Assembly (NCBI GenBank): GCA_945787575.1
Contig: CALZKB010000003.1
Span: 37,930-101,929 of the forward strand
From: Thermoanaerobaculia bacterium
GTDB lineage: Bacteria > Acidobacteriota > Thermoanaerobaculia > Multivoradales > JAHEKO01
Length of the DNA: 64,000 nt
Direction: 5' to 3'
Both the position numbers and the translations under genes were made by a program. Below the pieces are notes generated by a model, which was not told the origin of the DNA, did not search any database, and was given only the letters and a program-made list of their open reading frames with translations. Positions 27,508 through 35,990 of this stretch are shown piece by piece. How positions within the stretch are numbered: the first letter of the stretch is position 1; every line of letters starts with the position of its first letter.

Positions 27508-30144
27508 ATGAACGCGCACCTCATCGGCGCGACCTTGCTGGTCGCAGTCGCCTTCGCCGTCCCGAGCCGATCCCAGGACGAGGTCCCCAAGCGTGCCTAC
27601 CAGACGGCGCGCGTTCGAGGCGCGCCACCGGTCGTCGACGGGCGGCTCGATGATCCGGTCTGGGAAACCGTCGAGTGGTCGGGCGGCTTCGTTCAGCGTG
27701 ATCCCACCGACGGCATCGACCCGAGCCACCAATCGCGGTTCAAGGTCGTCTACGACGACCACGCCCTCTACTTCGCGTTCTACCTCGAAGACGATCCGAC
27801 CAAGGTGACCAAGCAGCTCGCCCGACGCGACTGGTTTCCGGGAGATTGGGTCGAGGTCAACATCGACAGCTTCAGCGACCGCCGGACCGCCTTCTCCTTC
27901 ACCCTCAGTCTCTCCGGCACCCGCGGCGACGAGTTCATCTCGAACGACGGCAACAACTGGGACACCAGCTGGGATCCGGTGTGGACCGGTGCGGCCGAGA
28001 TCAACGGTGAGGGATGGACGGCCGAGACCCGCATTCCGTTGAGCCAGCTTCGTTTCAGTGCCGCCGAGGAGCAGGTGTGGGGACTCCAGGTCACGCGCCG
28101 CCTCTACCGGCTCGAGGAGCGCTCGACGTGGCAGCGCATCCCGAAGGACCGCACCGGTTGGGTGAGCAACTTCGGGGAGCTGCGCGGACTGCGCGATCTA
28201 CAGCCGAAACGGCGGATCGAGCTGCTGCCCTACGCCGTGACCTCGACCGAGCGCTTCGAGACCGAGGAGGGCAATCCCTTCCGCGACGGCGAGAACAACG
28301 AGCTCGACGGAGGCCTCGACGGCAAGATAGGGCTGACCAACAACTTGACCCTCGACTTCACGGTCAATCCCGACTTCGGTCAGGTCGAGGCCGATCCCTC
28401 ACAGGTCAACCTCACCGCCTTCGAGACCTTCTTCTCGGAGCGGCGCCCGTTCTTCATCGAGGGCAAGAACATCTTCGACCTGCGGCTGGCACCGGCGGTC
28501 ACCGGCGGCGACTTCGCACGGGACATGCTTTTCTACTCACGACGCATCGGCCGGTCACCTTCACACGATCCGGACCTCGACGACGACGCGTTCGCCGATG
28601 TTCCCGAGAACACGACCATCCTCGGTGCGTTCAAGCTCTCGGGCAAGACCGCCTCCGGCTTGTCGATCGGCCTGCTCGAGAGCTTCACGCCGAAAGAAGA
28701 GGCCACCGTCGACCTCGACGGTGAGCGCAGCAGGCTCACCGTCGAGCCGCCGACCAACTACTTCGTCGGCAGGCTACAGCAGGATTTCCGGGAGGGCGAC
28801 GTTCTCGTCGGGGGCATGCTGACCACCGTCAATCGCGACCTCGAGCCACACCTCTCAGAGCTGCGGGACTCCGCCTACTCCGCCGGCCTCGACTTCAGCG
28901 CTTACCTCCACGACCGCGACTACCGCTTCGAGGCATCCGTCTTCGCCAGCGAGATCCAAGGCAGCGAGGAGTCCATTCTGGAGGCTCAGGAGTCCTCGGC
29001 GCGCTACTACCAGCGCCCCGACAATGACGCCGCCTCGCTCGACCTCACCCGCACCTCGCTGTCCGGCCACGCCGGCTCCCTGCGGTTCGAGCGCACCGGC
29101 AACTCCGACCTGCGCTTCCAGACCGGCGTCGCCTGGCGCTCACCCGGTTTCGAGATCAACGACCTGGGCTTCATGCGCAGCGCCAACGAGATCAACCAGT
29201 TCACCTGGGTCGGCTGGCGCAAGCAGGACCCGTTCAGCATCTTCGACCATCTCTTCATCAACGGCAACCAATGGCTCGACTGGGACTACGCCGGAAACTT
29301 CCTCGGCGCCCAGTTCAACGTCAACGGCAACGCGCGGTTCCGCAACAAGTACGGCGCCGGCTTCGGCGTCACCCGGCGCGAGGGCCGGATCTCCAACACC
29401 GAGCTGCGTGGCGGACCGGCGTCCAAGTGGCCGGGGCAGTGGAGCTGGAACTTCTGGGTCGATACCGACCAGCGGCGCAAGGTGAGCGGCGGCGTCGGCG
29501 CCTGGGGAGCCGCGGGCGACGAAGAGAGCCGTAACGCGCAGGAGGCGTGGGCCCGAATCGTCTATCGACCGACGGACGCCCTCCGCCTCTCCTTGCGTGC
29601 CTCCGAGGAGCGCGATCGACCCTTGATGCAGTACGTCGACACCCTCGACTTCGCTTCCATCGACCGCTTCATCTTCGGTCGCCTCGATCAAGACACCATG
29701 GCGCTGACCGCGCGCATCGACTACTCGATCACCCCCAACCTGACCGTTCAGTACTACGGTCAGCCCTTCATCTCGACCGGCCGCTACGACCAGCTCAAGC
29801 GCATCACCCAGCCGCTAGCCGCTATGTTTCGCGACCGTTTCGAGAACTTCACCGCTGACCAGATCGTCCTCGACGAAGAGAGCTACAGTGTCGACGAGGA
29901 CCTCGACGGAACCGTCGACTACACTCTCGACAATCCCGACTTCGACTTCCGCGACTTCAACTCGAACCTCGTCTTGCGTTGGGAGTACCGCCCCGGATCG
30001 GCCCTCTTCCTGGTCTGGAACCAGATGCGCTCCAGCGAGTCGTTGCTCGACGATCGCGCCTTCGGCAGCGGCTTGAGCGAGCTCTTCGACTCGCCCGTCG
30101 AAGACGTCGTGCTCATCAAGTTCAGCAAGTGGCTCTCGCCCTGA
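27508..30144 (+). CDS. CBM9-like/DUF5916 outer-membrane protein
   Basis: This 878-residue protein has a signal peptide (LIGATLLVAVAFAVPSRSQ). A CBM9-like sugar-binding domain follows at residues about 30-230 (PPVVDGRLDDPVWETVEWSGGFVQRDPTDG, then YFAFYLEDDP). The long DUF5916 beta-barrel region contains TVNPDFGQVEADPSQVNLTAFETFFSERRPFFIEG, the family signature. It ends VVLIKFSKWLSP, as many DUF5916 proteins do. They are thought to be outer-membrane proteins of glycan use, but their job is unproven. The ATG at 27508 is chosen because the upstream read-through is not signal-like. A hairpin follows. Confidence 0.9.
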   Translation: MNAHLIGATLLVAVAFAVPSRSQDEVPKRAYQTARVRGAPPVVDGRLDDPVWETVEWSGGFVQRDPTDGIDPSHQSRFKVVYDDHALYFAFYLEDDPTKVTKQLARRDWFPGDWVEVNIDSFSDRRTAFSFTLSLSGTRGDEFISNDGNNWDTSWDPVWTGAAEINGEGWTAETRIPLSQLRFSAAEEQVWGLQVTRRLYRLEERSTWQRIPKDRTGWVSNFGELRGLRDLQPKRRIELLPYAVTSTERFETEEGNPFRDGENNELDGGLDGKIGLTNNLTLDFTVNPDFGQVEADPSQVNLTAFETFFSERRPFFIEGKNIFDLRLAPAVTGGDFARDMLFYSRRIGRSPSHDPDLDDDAFADVPENTTILGAFKLSGKTASGLSIGLLESFTPKEEATVDLDGERSRLTVEPPTNYFVGRLQQDFREGDVLVGGMLTTVNRDLEPHLSELRDSAYSAGLDFSAYLHDRDYRFEASVFASEIQGSEESILEAQESSARYYQRPDNDAASLDLTRTSLSGHAGSLRFERTGNSDLRFQTGVAWRSPGFEINDLGFMRSANEINQFTWVGWRKQDPFSIFDHLFINGNQWLDWDYAGNFLGAQFNVNGNARFRNKYGAGFGVTRREGRISNTELRGGPASKWPGQWSWNFWVDTDQRRKVSGGVGAWGAAGDEESRNAQEAWARIVYRPTDALRLSLRASEERDRPLMQYVDTLDFASIDRFIFGRLDQDTMALTARIDYSITPNLTVQYYGQPFISTGRYDQLKRITQPLAAMFRDRFENFTADQIVLDEESYSVDEDLDGTVDYTLDNPDFDFRDFNSNLVLRWEYRPGSALFLVWNQMRSSESLLDDRAFGSGLSELFDSPVEDVVLIKFSKWLSP

Positions 30145-30175
30145 GGCGACAGAGTCGCTCTCCAGGAGACGCTGG

Positions 30176-30193
30176 GAGACTCGCTTGAGTCTC
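30176..30193 (+). terminator. Hairpin GAGACTC-GCTT-GAGTCTC
   Basis: A perfect 7-bp stem with a 4-base loop begins 31 bases after the DUF5916 stop and 45 bases before the next promoter. There is no T-run. It likely separates the two transcription units. Confidence 0.6.
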
Positions 30194-30237
30194 GAGTGTC
30201 GCGGCGTCGAGCTGAAGAGACTCCTCAGGATGGCAAG

Positions 30238-30266
30238 TTGACACCTGTGCGCTATAGTGCTATGGT
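30238..30266 (+). promoter_or_regulatory. Sigma-70-type promoter with near-palindrome in the spacer
   Basis: TTGACA at 30238 and TATGGT at 30261 are separated by 17 bases, an almost consensus arrangement. The spacer ends with GCGCTATAGTGC (30249-30260), a 12-base near-palindrome matching 10 of 12 positions of its complement. That position blocks RNA polymerase when bound, so it is a good candidate operator for one of the two GntR-type proteins encoded downstream. Confidence 0.75.
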
Positions 30267-30287
30267 CTTCTATATCACCAGGGTCCG

Positions 30288-30301
30288 GGAAGTCATCTTC
30301 C
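30288..30301 (+). promoter_or_regulatory. Hairpin sequestering the ribosome binding site
   Basis: GGAAG (30288-30292) is the only plausible ribosome site for the ATG at 30302. It pairs perfectly with CTTCC just before the ATG across a TCAT loop. The stem is only 5 bp, so it would lower rather than abolish translation. Confidence 0.5.
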
Positions 30302-31348
30302 ATGAACGTCCACCTCAACCCGAGCTCCACGAAGCCCATCTACCGGCAGATCGAGGGCCAGATCGAGCAGGACATCGAGGCTCGGCGCCTGCGAACAGGG
30401 GACTTGTTGACGCCGATCAGCCGACTCTCCGAGGCGTTGGCGACTTCGCCGGCGGCCGTGCGCAAGGCTTACGAAGCTCTGACTGCCCGAGGTCTGTGCC
30501 GTCGCGAGGGGAAGGCGAGCTACCGCGTCGCCCACGAGGACGGTAAGGCAGAAGCCTGGGAGCGGCCCTCCGAGGATCTGCTCGCTCACCACGTGCTCCT
30601 CCGCGAGCTGCAGCTCGCCCGCGCGGTTCAGACCCGGCTGCTGCCGCCCGCGCTCATCCGGAGCTCGACCTCGACGATCGTCTCCCGGAGCCTGCCGGCA
30701 GCCGTCGTTTCGGGCGATTTTCACGAGGTGGTTCTCGAGCCCGACGGCCGCCTGGCGCTGGCGGTCGGCGACGTCGCTGGCAAGGGGCTCGCCGCCAGCC
30801 TGATCATGGCGTCGGTCAAGGCCGCGCTGCCCTTCGTGGCCGCCGGGAGGACTGCCGCGGAGACGGTGGGCGAGCTGAATCGAAGGCTGTGCGGAGAGCT
30901 CGCGCGGCGCGAGTTCGTCGCTCTGGTCCTGGCCCGCTACGAGCCCGAAGCGGGCACCATCGAGCTGTGCAACGCTGGGCTGCCCGATCCGCTGCTGCTG
31001 ACCCGCGACGGCGGAGTGCACCCCGCGGAGGTTCGCGCCCCTCGGCTACCGCTGGGTGTCCGCGAAGGACTCGCTTATCGCAGTCTCACGCTCTCCGTGG
31101 CGCCCGGAGATCGGCTGCTGTTCTACTCCGACGGCATACCGGAGGCGCGAACGGCCGGCGGCGAGCCTCTCGGTTACGAGACGTTCGAGGCTCTGGTCAG
31201 AGATCACGCCCGCCGCGACGGCGAACCGAGCGACGCGTGGCTCGATCGCCTCCTCGAGCTCGTTCGGCAAGCGACGGTGGAGGAACGGCAAGACGATCAG
31301 ACGGCGGTGCTGCTGGAATGCGGCTCGCCGGGGCCAAGCCGAGGCTGA
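30302..31348 (+). CDS. GntR-type winged-helix protein fused to SpoIIE/RsbU-type PPM phosphatase
   Basis: This is a 348-residue protein. Residues 10-76 are a YtrA-like GntR winged helix (KPIYRQIEGQIEQDIEARRL, LTPISRLSEALATSPAAVRKAYEALTARGL). Residues about 104-340 are a PPM/SpoIIE serine phosphatase with all metal-binding acids: SGDF (138-141), VGDVAGKG (155-162), YSDGIPEA (275-282) and DDQTAVLL (331-338). The normal RsbU linker ELQLARAVQTRLLPP is present. The fusion replaces the usual effector domain of a GntR regulator. It heads an operon with a second GntR protein and an ABC transporter, so it may couple dephosphorylation, or loss of it, to transporter expression. No anti-sigma antagonist is nearby. 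The start at 30302 fits the promoter. Confidence 0.85.
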   Translation: MNVHLNPSSTKPIYRQIEGQIEQDIEARRLRTGDLLTPISRLSEALATSPAAVRKAYEALTARGLCRREGKASYRVAHEDGKAEAWERPSEDLLAHHVLLRELQLARAVQTRLLPPALIRSSTSTIVSRSLPAAVVSGDFHEVVLEPDGRLALAVGDVAGKGLAASLIMASVKAALPFVAAGRTAAETVGELNRRLCGELARREFVALVLARYEPEAGTIELCNAGLPDPLLLTRDGGVHPAEVRAPRLPLGVREGLAYRSLTLSVAPGDRLLFYSDGIPEARTAGGEPLGYETFEALVRDHARRDGEPSDAWLDRLLELVRQATVEERQDDQTAVLLECGSPGPSRG

Positions 31349-31352
31349 GCGC

Positions 31353-31805
31353 ATGCAGATCCACATCACTTCGGCCAGCGACCTGCCGATCTACCGTCAG
31401 ATCATGCGTCAGATCGTCGACGCCGTTGCTGGCGACCGTCTGCGGCCCGGCGACAAGCTCACCTCGCAACGTGAGCTCGCCGAGCAGCTCGTCGTTTCGC
31501 CGCTCACGGTCAAGAAGGCCTACGACGAGCTGGAGCGTGAGGGGCTCATCCAAACCCAAAGGGGTCGCGGTACGTTCGTGGCCGCGCGGGCCACGGCGGT
31601 CGATCCCGCCGCTCAGCGGCAACGGCTGCGCGAGATGGTGCGCCGGCTGCTGTCGCGCGCGCACCTCGGCGGTCTCGATTTCACTTCGGTGTTGGCGCTG
31701 GCCCACGAAGTCCACGCCGAGCTCGAGGCCGAGCGTGCCGCCGAAGGGGGCTCTGACAACGACGAGAGCGGCTCCACGCCGCGGGAAAGCGAGAGCGAAT
31801 CATGA
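31353..31805 (+). CDS. YtrA-type GntR transcriptional regulator
   Basis: This 150-residue protein has a winged helix at residues 10-77 (LPIYRQIMRQIVDAVAGDRLRPGDKLTSQRELAEQL, SPLTVKKAYDELEREGLIQTQRGRGTFVA). A short helical dimerisation tail follows, as in the YtrA subfamily that represses ABC transporter operons. The true start at 31353 is four bases after the stop of the phosphatase fusion; the ORF beginning at 31056 is read-through. The last codon overlaps the ATPase start (ATGA). It should bind the near-palindrome in the operon promoter. Its N-terminal half is clearly related to that of the upstream fusion, suggesting duplication and domain gain. Confidence 0.88.
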   Translation: MQIHITSASDLPIYRQIMRQIVDAVAGDRLRPGDKLTSQRELAEQLVVSPLTVKKAYDELEREGLIQTQRGRGTFVAARATAVDPAAQRQRLREMVRRLLSRAHLGGLDFTSVLALAHEVHAELEAERAAEGGSDNDESGSTPRESESES

Positions 31806-32707
31806 GCGTCGTCGACTTCCATCGGATCCACCACGCCTACGAGCGCGGCAACCAGGTGCTTCGCGACGTCAGCTTCACGGTCGAGCGCAGGCAGGTCCTC
31901 GGGCTACTCGGGAAGAACGGCGCCGGCAAGACCACCCTGCTGCGTCTCGCCATGGGCCTGCTGAAGGCGCAGGAGGGCGAGGTGCGACTCCTGGGTCTCG
32001 ACCCTCGCGAGCGTCCGCTCGAGGTCAAACTCCGGGTCGGCTACGTCTCCGAGGACCAGATCTTGCCGCCGGCCTTGCGGGTGCGCCAGGTGCTCGACTT
32101 CCATCGGGGGGTCTTCCCGACCTGGGACGAGGAGGTGGCTCGCCGCCTCGGCGAGCGCTTCGAGATCCCTAGCGAGGCGAAGATCAAGACTCTGAGCAGG
32201 GGGCAGGTGCGGCAGGTGGCGCTGCTGTGCGCCATCGCCCATCGGCCCGAGCTGCTCATCCTCGACGAGCCGGCCGGAGGCCTCGACCCGGCCGCCAGGC
32301 GGGAGTTTCTGGAGACCTCCATCCAGCTCCTCAACGAGGCGGGCTCGACGATCCTCTTCTCCTCCCATTACATGTCCGACGTCGAGCGCCTGGCCGACCG
32401 CATCGTCATGCTCCACGATGGCGGCGTGCTGGTCGACAGCGAGCTCGACGAGCTGCGAGAGAGCTACTCGTTGGCGATGGTGCCCGCCGGCCCGGAAACC
32501 TCGCCGGAGCGACTGCGGGCGCTCGCCGGCTGCACCAGCGTCCGCCGCCGAGGGGACTCACTGCATCTCGTCTTCGAGCTCGAGCCTCAGGCCGCCGAGT
32601 CCCTGCTCGAGCGCGAGCTCGGAATCGCGAACAGCCGCTGCTCCGCATTGGCGCTCGAGGAGATGTTCATCGAACTCGTCGGGGGTCAGGCTCCGGAGTC
32701 ATCCTAG
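31802..32707 (+). CDS. ABC transporter ATP-binding protein
   Basis: This 301-residue ATPase has Walker A GKNGAGKT (residues 38-45), the signature-like LSRGQ followed by VRQVALLCAIAH, and Walker B LLILDEP. The H-loop sits in ILFSSHYMSD. The C-terminal 60 residues form an extra domain. It closely resembles YtrB/BcrA-type export ATPases. It overlaps the regulator gene by four bases and is followed by its permease after nine bases. Drug, lipid or cell-envelope stress export is typical of this class, but the substrate is not readable. Confidence 0.92.
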   Translation: MSVVDFHRIHHAYERGNQVLRDVSFTVERRQVLGLLGKNGAGKTTLLRLAMGLLKAQEGEVRLLGLDPRERPLEVKLRVGYVSEDQILPPALRVRQVLDFHRGVFPTWDEEVARRLGERFEIPSEAKIKTLSRGQVRQVALLCAIAHRPELLILDEPAGGLDPAARREFLETSIQLLNEAGSTILFSSHYMSDVERLADRIVMLHDGGVLVDSELDELRESYSLAMVPAGPETSPERLRALAGCTSVRRRGDSLHLVFELEPQAAESLLERELGIANSRCSALALEEMFIELVGGQAPESS

Positions 32708-32716
32708 GACACGCCC

Positions 32717-34576
32717 ATGATGAACGCCGCACGAGCCGATTCCATTCTTTACCGAGCCGTGAGTCGCTCGTGGTCGAGCTGGCTCCCGCTGCTGCTACTG
32801 GCCACCGGACTCAACACCAGCCTGCTCTTCGGATGGATCACCGCCGCCGCGGCCCGCGGACAGAGCTCGGCGGTACCACCCGCGCACCTCGGGCTGCTCT
32901 TCTGGAGCGGCTTGGCGCTCTACCTGATTCTCGGCTACGAGAGGAGGCGCTGTGACCGGCTCGAGCTGACCCTGCCGTTGCCGGCGCACCGCCTCTGGCT
33001 CGGCCATCTGGCCGCGGTCTACAGCGCCGGACTGGCGTTCCTCGGCGTGGGCCTTGGAGGAGGCTGGCTGATGGCGCGCGTCGCGGTCCGTCTCCAACCT
33101 TCGCTCGAAGCGTCGTTGACGCTGCGACGTTTGGTTCCTCTCCTGCTGGCGAGCTTGTTGCTCGCGGTCGCCCTCTTCGAGCGCGACGACCCGCCCCAAC
33201 ATCGGATCCGCGGTGGCTTCGCCGGTCTCCTCCGGCGGTTGCTCGTCGTCGTCGCCATCGGAGCGGTCGTCTGGGTGCTGAGCGGTCGGCCGATCGCCTG
33301 GTCTCTTCTCTTGGCAGGGCTGGCGGCGGTCTCGTTGGTCAACACCTACCGCTCGCTTCCCGGCTCCTTTCTCTTGCTGCCGGAGCGGCCGGTAAGGAGA
33401 CCGGTGAGAGGTCGGACCGGCGCGCTTGCCGCGCCTTCCGCCGCCGGCTCCGCACCGCGGTCGGCACCCGGCAAGCTCCGCTGGCGACTGCTGGTGCGGA
33501 TCCTCTACGACTTTCCGCCGTGGGGCCCGGTGACCGCCTGGGTCGAGTTGCTCGCGGCGATCTTCATCGGCGCACTCTTCGGCGGGCTGTTCGAGCTCTT
33601 TCTGGTTCCCGAGACCGAGGGCATGCGATTCACGCAGCTGCCTCTCGTCGTCTACATGCTGGTGGTGCTCTTCGCGCCTCTTACCACCCAAATGAGCTCT
33701 CTCGATCCGCTGCCGATCTCTCGCCGAGTCCTGTTCGCCTCCGTCATTGTGCCGAGCTTGCTGGCGATGGTCGCGGGTTACGCGACGGTGCGACTCATCG
33801 TCGCCACCCGTCCGGCCACACCGCTCGTCGAATACCGCATCGAAGAGCCCCACGCCTGGGTCGGCGTCCAAGAGGCCTTGATGAGCGCCACCCGAACCGG
33901 CCCCCCGATTCTCGAATCACCGTGGGGCGAGACCCACACGGCATGGCACCGCCCGCTGTTCAAGGGTGGTGAGCTTGTCCTCTACTCACCCTATAGCACC
34001 ACCGAAGAGACCTCCGCGCGCTTCGAGGCCCTGATGCTCAGTCGCGCGATCGCGGCGGGCTACGGTCTCCAGATGCCGTGGGAAGAAGCCCTGGAGCGCT
34101 ATTTCGAAGTCGACGGTGACAAGATCGTCGGCCTCAAGCACGAAGGGGTGACAGGGCACGAGTTGTTCGCCGGTGTCGAGCCCAGGTCGCGAGGGCCGAT
34201 CTCGGTTATCGCGCTGACCATGGCGATCGTCCCCTTCTTCCTTCTCCTCGCCCTGTTCTTGAGGACCTTCCGCGCTACCGTGTCAGACCGCCGGCGCCGG
34301 GCGTTCTACTGGAGCTTCCTCGCCGCCCTCTTAATCGTGATGATCGGAGGCTTCACGTTCCAGGTCGCCGGGTGGTTCAACCAGCGCGTCGGCTGGGCAA
34401 TCCTCGAGAGCCTCGCTTTTCGCTGGGGCCAGAGTCCGACGGCGATGGTTCTTACCTGGCTTCTGTGCTGCCTGGGCATGGTCGCCGCCTACTGGCTGGC
34501 TCAGCGCGCCTTCCAGAGAATCGAGCTGCCCGCCACACCCACGAAGTTCACCTTGGTCGACTTCGCCAAGGAGTAG
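32717..34576 (+). CDS. ABC transporter permease
   Basis: This 619-residue membrane protein has at least ten hydrophobic segments: WLPLLLLATGLNTSLLFGWIT at the N-terminus, several between residues 60 and 220, a pair near residues 270-330, and four in the last 130 residues (ISVIALTMAIVPFFLLLALF, AFYWSFLAALLIVMIGGF, ...). A large hydrophilic domain of about 110 residues lies between the two halves and is probably periplasmic. It has no ATPase motif and pairs with the ABC ATPase directly upstream. MM at the start leaves a choice of 32717 or 32720. Confidence 0.85.
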   Translation: MMNAARADSILYRAVSRSWSSWLPLLLLATGLNTSLLFGWITAAAARGQSSAVPPAHLGLLFWSGLALYLILGYERRRCDRLELTLPLPAHRLWLGHLAAVYSAGLAFLGVGLGGGWLMARVAVRLQPSLEASLTLRRLVPLLLASLLLAVALFERDDPPQHRIRGGFAGLLRRLLVVVAIGAVVWVLSGRPIAWSLLLAGLAAVSLVNTYRSLPGSFLLLPERPVRRPVRGRTGALAAPSAAGSAPRSAPGKLRWRLLVRILYDFPPWGPVTAWVELLAAIFIGALFGGLFELFLVPETEGMRFTQLPLVVYMLVVLFAPLTTQMSSLDPLPISRRVLFASVIVPSLLAMVAGYATVRLIVATRPATPLVEYRIEEPHAWVGVQEALMSATRTGPPILESPWGETHTAWHRPLFKGGELVLYSPYSTTEETSARFEALMLSRAIAAGYGLQMPWEEALERYFEVDGDKIVGLKHEGVTGHELFAGVEPRSRGPISVIALTMAIVPFFLLLALFLRTFRATVSDRRRRAFYWSFLAALLIVMIGGFTFQVAGWFNQRVGWAILESLAFRWGQSPTAMVLTWLLCCLGMVAAYWLAQRAFQRIELPATPTKFTLVDFAKE

Positions 34577-34615
34577 TGGATCCTCCGGGTTGCGGACTCG
34601 ACCGGTGATCCGCCA

Positions 34616-34630
34616 CTCACCGAAGGTGAG
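34616..34630 (+). terminator. Hairpin CTCACC-GAA-GGTGAG
   Basis: A 6-bp stem with a three-base loop lies 40 bases after the ABC permease stop. There is no T-run; it is a candidate end of the regulator-transporter operon. Confidence 0.45.
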
Positions 34631-34757
34631 CTCAGTGGCAGAGGGCTCGTGCGCTCACCTCGGGGTCGAGACCATTACCTCGGAGAGAATTGATTCGATT
34701 CCCTCCCTACGGCACTCTGGACGCGGCTGTCAGGCCAACATCTCGAAAGGAGAACCG

Positions 34758-35093
34758 ATGTCACGAAGCTCGATCTACCTCTTGCTGGCGATGGCCGGGG
34801 CCGTGCTGCCCTGGTTCTTCTTCGCCGAGTTCTTCGCCGCCGAGGGAGCGAGCGGCAACTTCGTCGGCGCCTTGTTCGCCAACGGCGCGGCCGGGGGCTT
34901 CACCGCCGACTTGCTGATTTCGTCGCTGGTGTTCTGGATCTTTCTGTTTCCCACCGCTCGCCGGGCCGGAGTCGGTCACCCGTGGGTGTTCGTGGTGATC
35001 AATCTCTTGATCGGCTTGTCGTGCGCGCTGCCGTTGTTTCTCTGGCGGCTCGAGCGCGGCTCGCGTGCGACGCCGGAAACCGCAACGCCGTGA
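34758..35093 (+). CDS. DUF2834 small membrane protein
   Basis: This 111-residue protein has three membrane helices (IYLLLAMAGAVLPWFFFAEFF, ADLLISSLVFWIFLF, WVFVVINLLIGLSCALPLFLW). The DUF2834 pattern is visible in the polar loop SGNFVGALFANGAAGGFTADL. A strong AAAGGAG site precedes the ATG at 34758. The family is uncharacterised. The stop overlaps the GTG start of the next regulator gene (GTGA), so the pair is coupled. Confidence 0.85.
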   Translation: MSRSSIYLLLAMAGAVLPWFFFAEFFAAEGASGNFVGALFANGAAGGFTADLLISSLVFWIFLFPTARRAGVGHPWVFVVINLLIGLSCALPLFLWRLERGSRATPETATP

Positions 35094-35410
35094 CCACGCC
35101 GGCGTCGACGCCCACCGCCGGCGGCTTCGGCACGGCCCTTCGGGGTTGGCGGCGCCACCGCAGGCTGTCACAGCTCGCTCTCTCCTTGGAGGCGGGGGTC
35201 TCTCCGCGGCATGTCTCCTTCCTCGAGACGGGGCGGTCGCGTCCGAGCCGGGCGGTCGAGGTCCGGCAAGGGGATGCAACCCTGCGCTGGCTGACCACTC
35301 TCATTACCTTCGGTGGAGCGCTCGATGTCGCGGTCGACGAGCTGGTGGTCGAGTGCTTCTTCCCAGCCGACGTGGAGACCGAGCGATTGATCGCGGCTTC
35401 AGCTCGCTGA
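35090..35410 (+). CDS. XRE-family regulator with its ligand-binding domain mostly deleted
   Basis: This 106-residue protein starts at a GTG overlapping the DUF2834 stop. Residues 13-50 are an XRE helix-turn-helix (LRGWRRHRRLSQLALSLEAGVSPRHVSFLETGRSRPS). It then jumps to RWLTTLITFGGALDVAVDELVVECFFPADVETERLI, which is the C-terminal strand-helix of the MmyB-like (MLTR) ligand-binding domain found in these regulators. About 130 residues between the two parts are missing, in frame. The DNA-binding part looks intact, so it could still bind DNA but should not respond to ligand. Confidence 0.75.
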   Translation: MTTPASTPTAGGFGTALRGWRRHRRLSQLALSLEAGVSPRHVSFLETGRSRPSRAVEVRQGDATLRWLTTLITFGGALDVAVDELVVECFFPADVETERLIAASAR

Positions 35411-35584
35411 AGTCCGGTCGAGCCACGACGCATTCCCGAATCTTCGCCCGAGCGGGCGGGGTGAGACTCTCCGTGCAGCTGCTCGGCGCGAAGCAGCTGC
35501 ACTTCAGCGCGGGTCGCACCGGCCCCGGTTGGGGTAGAGTTGAGATCCGGCGCGGGCCGGGCTCTCGAGGAGGTGAGGAAAGCC

Positions 35585-35977
35585 GTGGGCTACACCTACC
35601 TGCCCCACACCGCGGATCTGCGGGCGCTTCTCGACGCCGCCGACGGCGACGGTCTGTACCAGACGGCGGTCGACCTGGTGCGCGAGACGGTAGTCGGCGA
35701 ATCGCCGGTCGCCGCTCGTGAGGAGCGCCGCTGGACGCCGATCGGCGACGACGCCGAGGAGCGCTTCTTCCGCTTCGTCCGCGAGCTCGTCTTTCTCTAC
35801 GACGTAGACGGCTTCCTACCGGCTTGGGTGCGCCGCGGAGAGTCGACCGTGATCGCCGGTGAGTGCTTTGCCGCCATGAGGCACACCAGCGAGCGCCAGA
35901 TCAAGGCGGTCACTCGCCACGGCTACCGCTTCTCCACCGACGGCCGGTGGCGGGCCGAGTTGATCTTCGATCTCTAG
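35585..35977 (+). CDS. Archease
   Basis: This 130-residue protein matches archease: YTYLPHTADLRALLDAADGDGLYQTAVDLVRETVV at the start and AEERFFRFVRELVFLYDVDGFLPAW in the middle. GYRFSTDGRWRAELIFDL ends it. Archease activates RtcB by helping its guanylylation and release, through conserved acidic residues. The GTG at 35585 is chosen over the ATG-like 35540 because a GAGGAGGTGAGG site sits about 9 bases upstream. It ends 13 bases before rtcB, the classic RNA-repair pair. Confidence 0.92.
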   Translation: MGYTYLPHTADLRALLDAADGDGLYQTAVDLVRETVVGESPVAAREERRWTPIGDDAEERFFRFVRELVFLYDVDGFLPAWVRRGESTVIAGECFAAMRHTSERQIKAVTRHGYRFSTDGRWRAELIFDL

Positions 35978-35990
35978 AGGGCGAGCAGCC

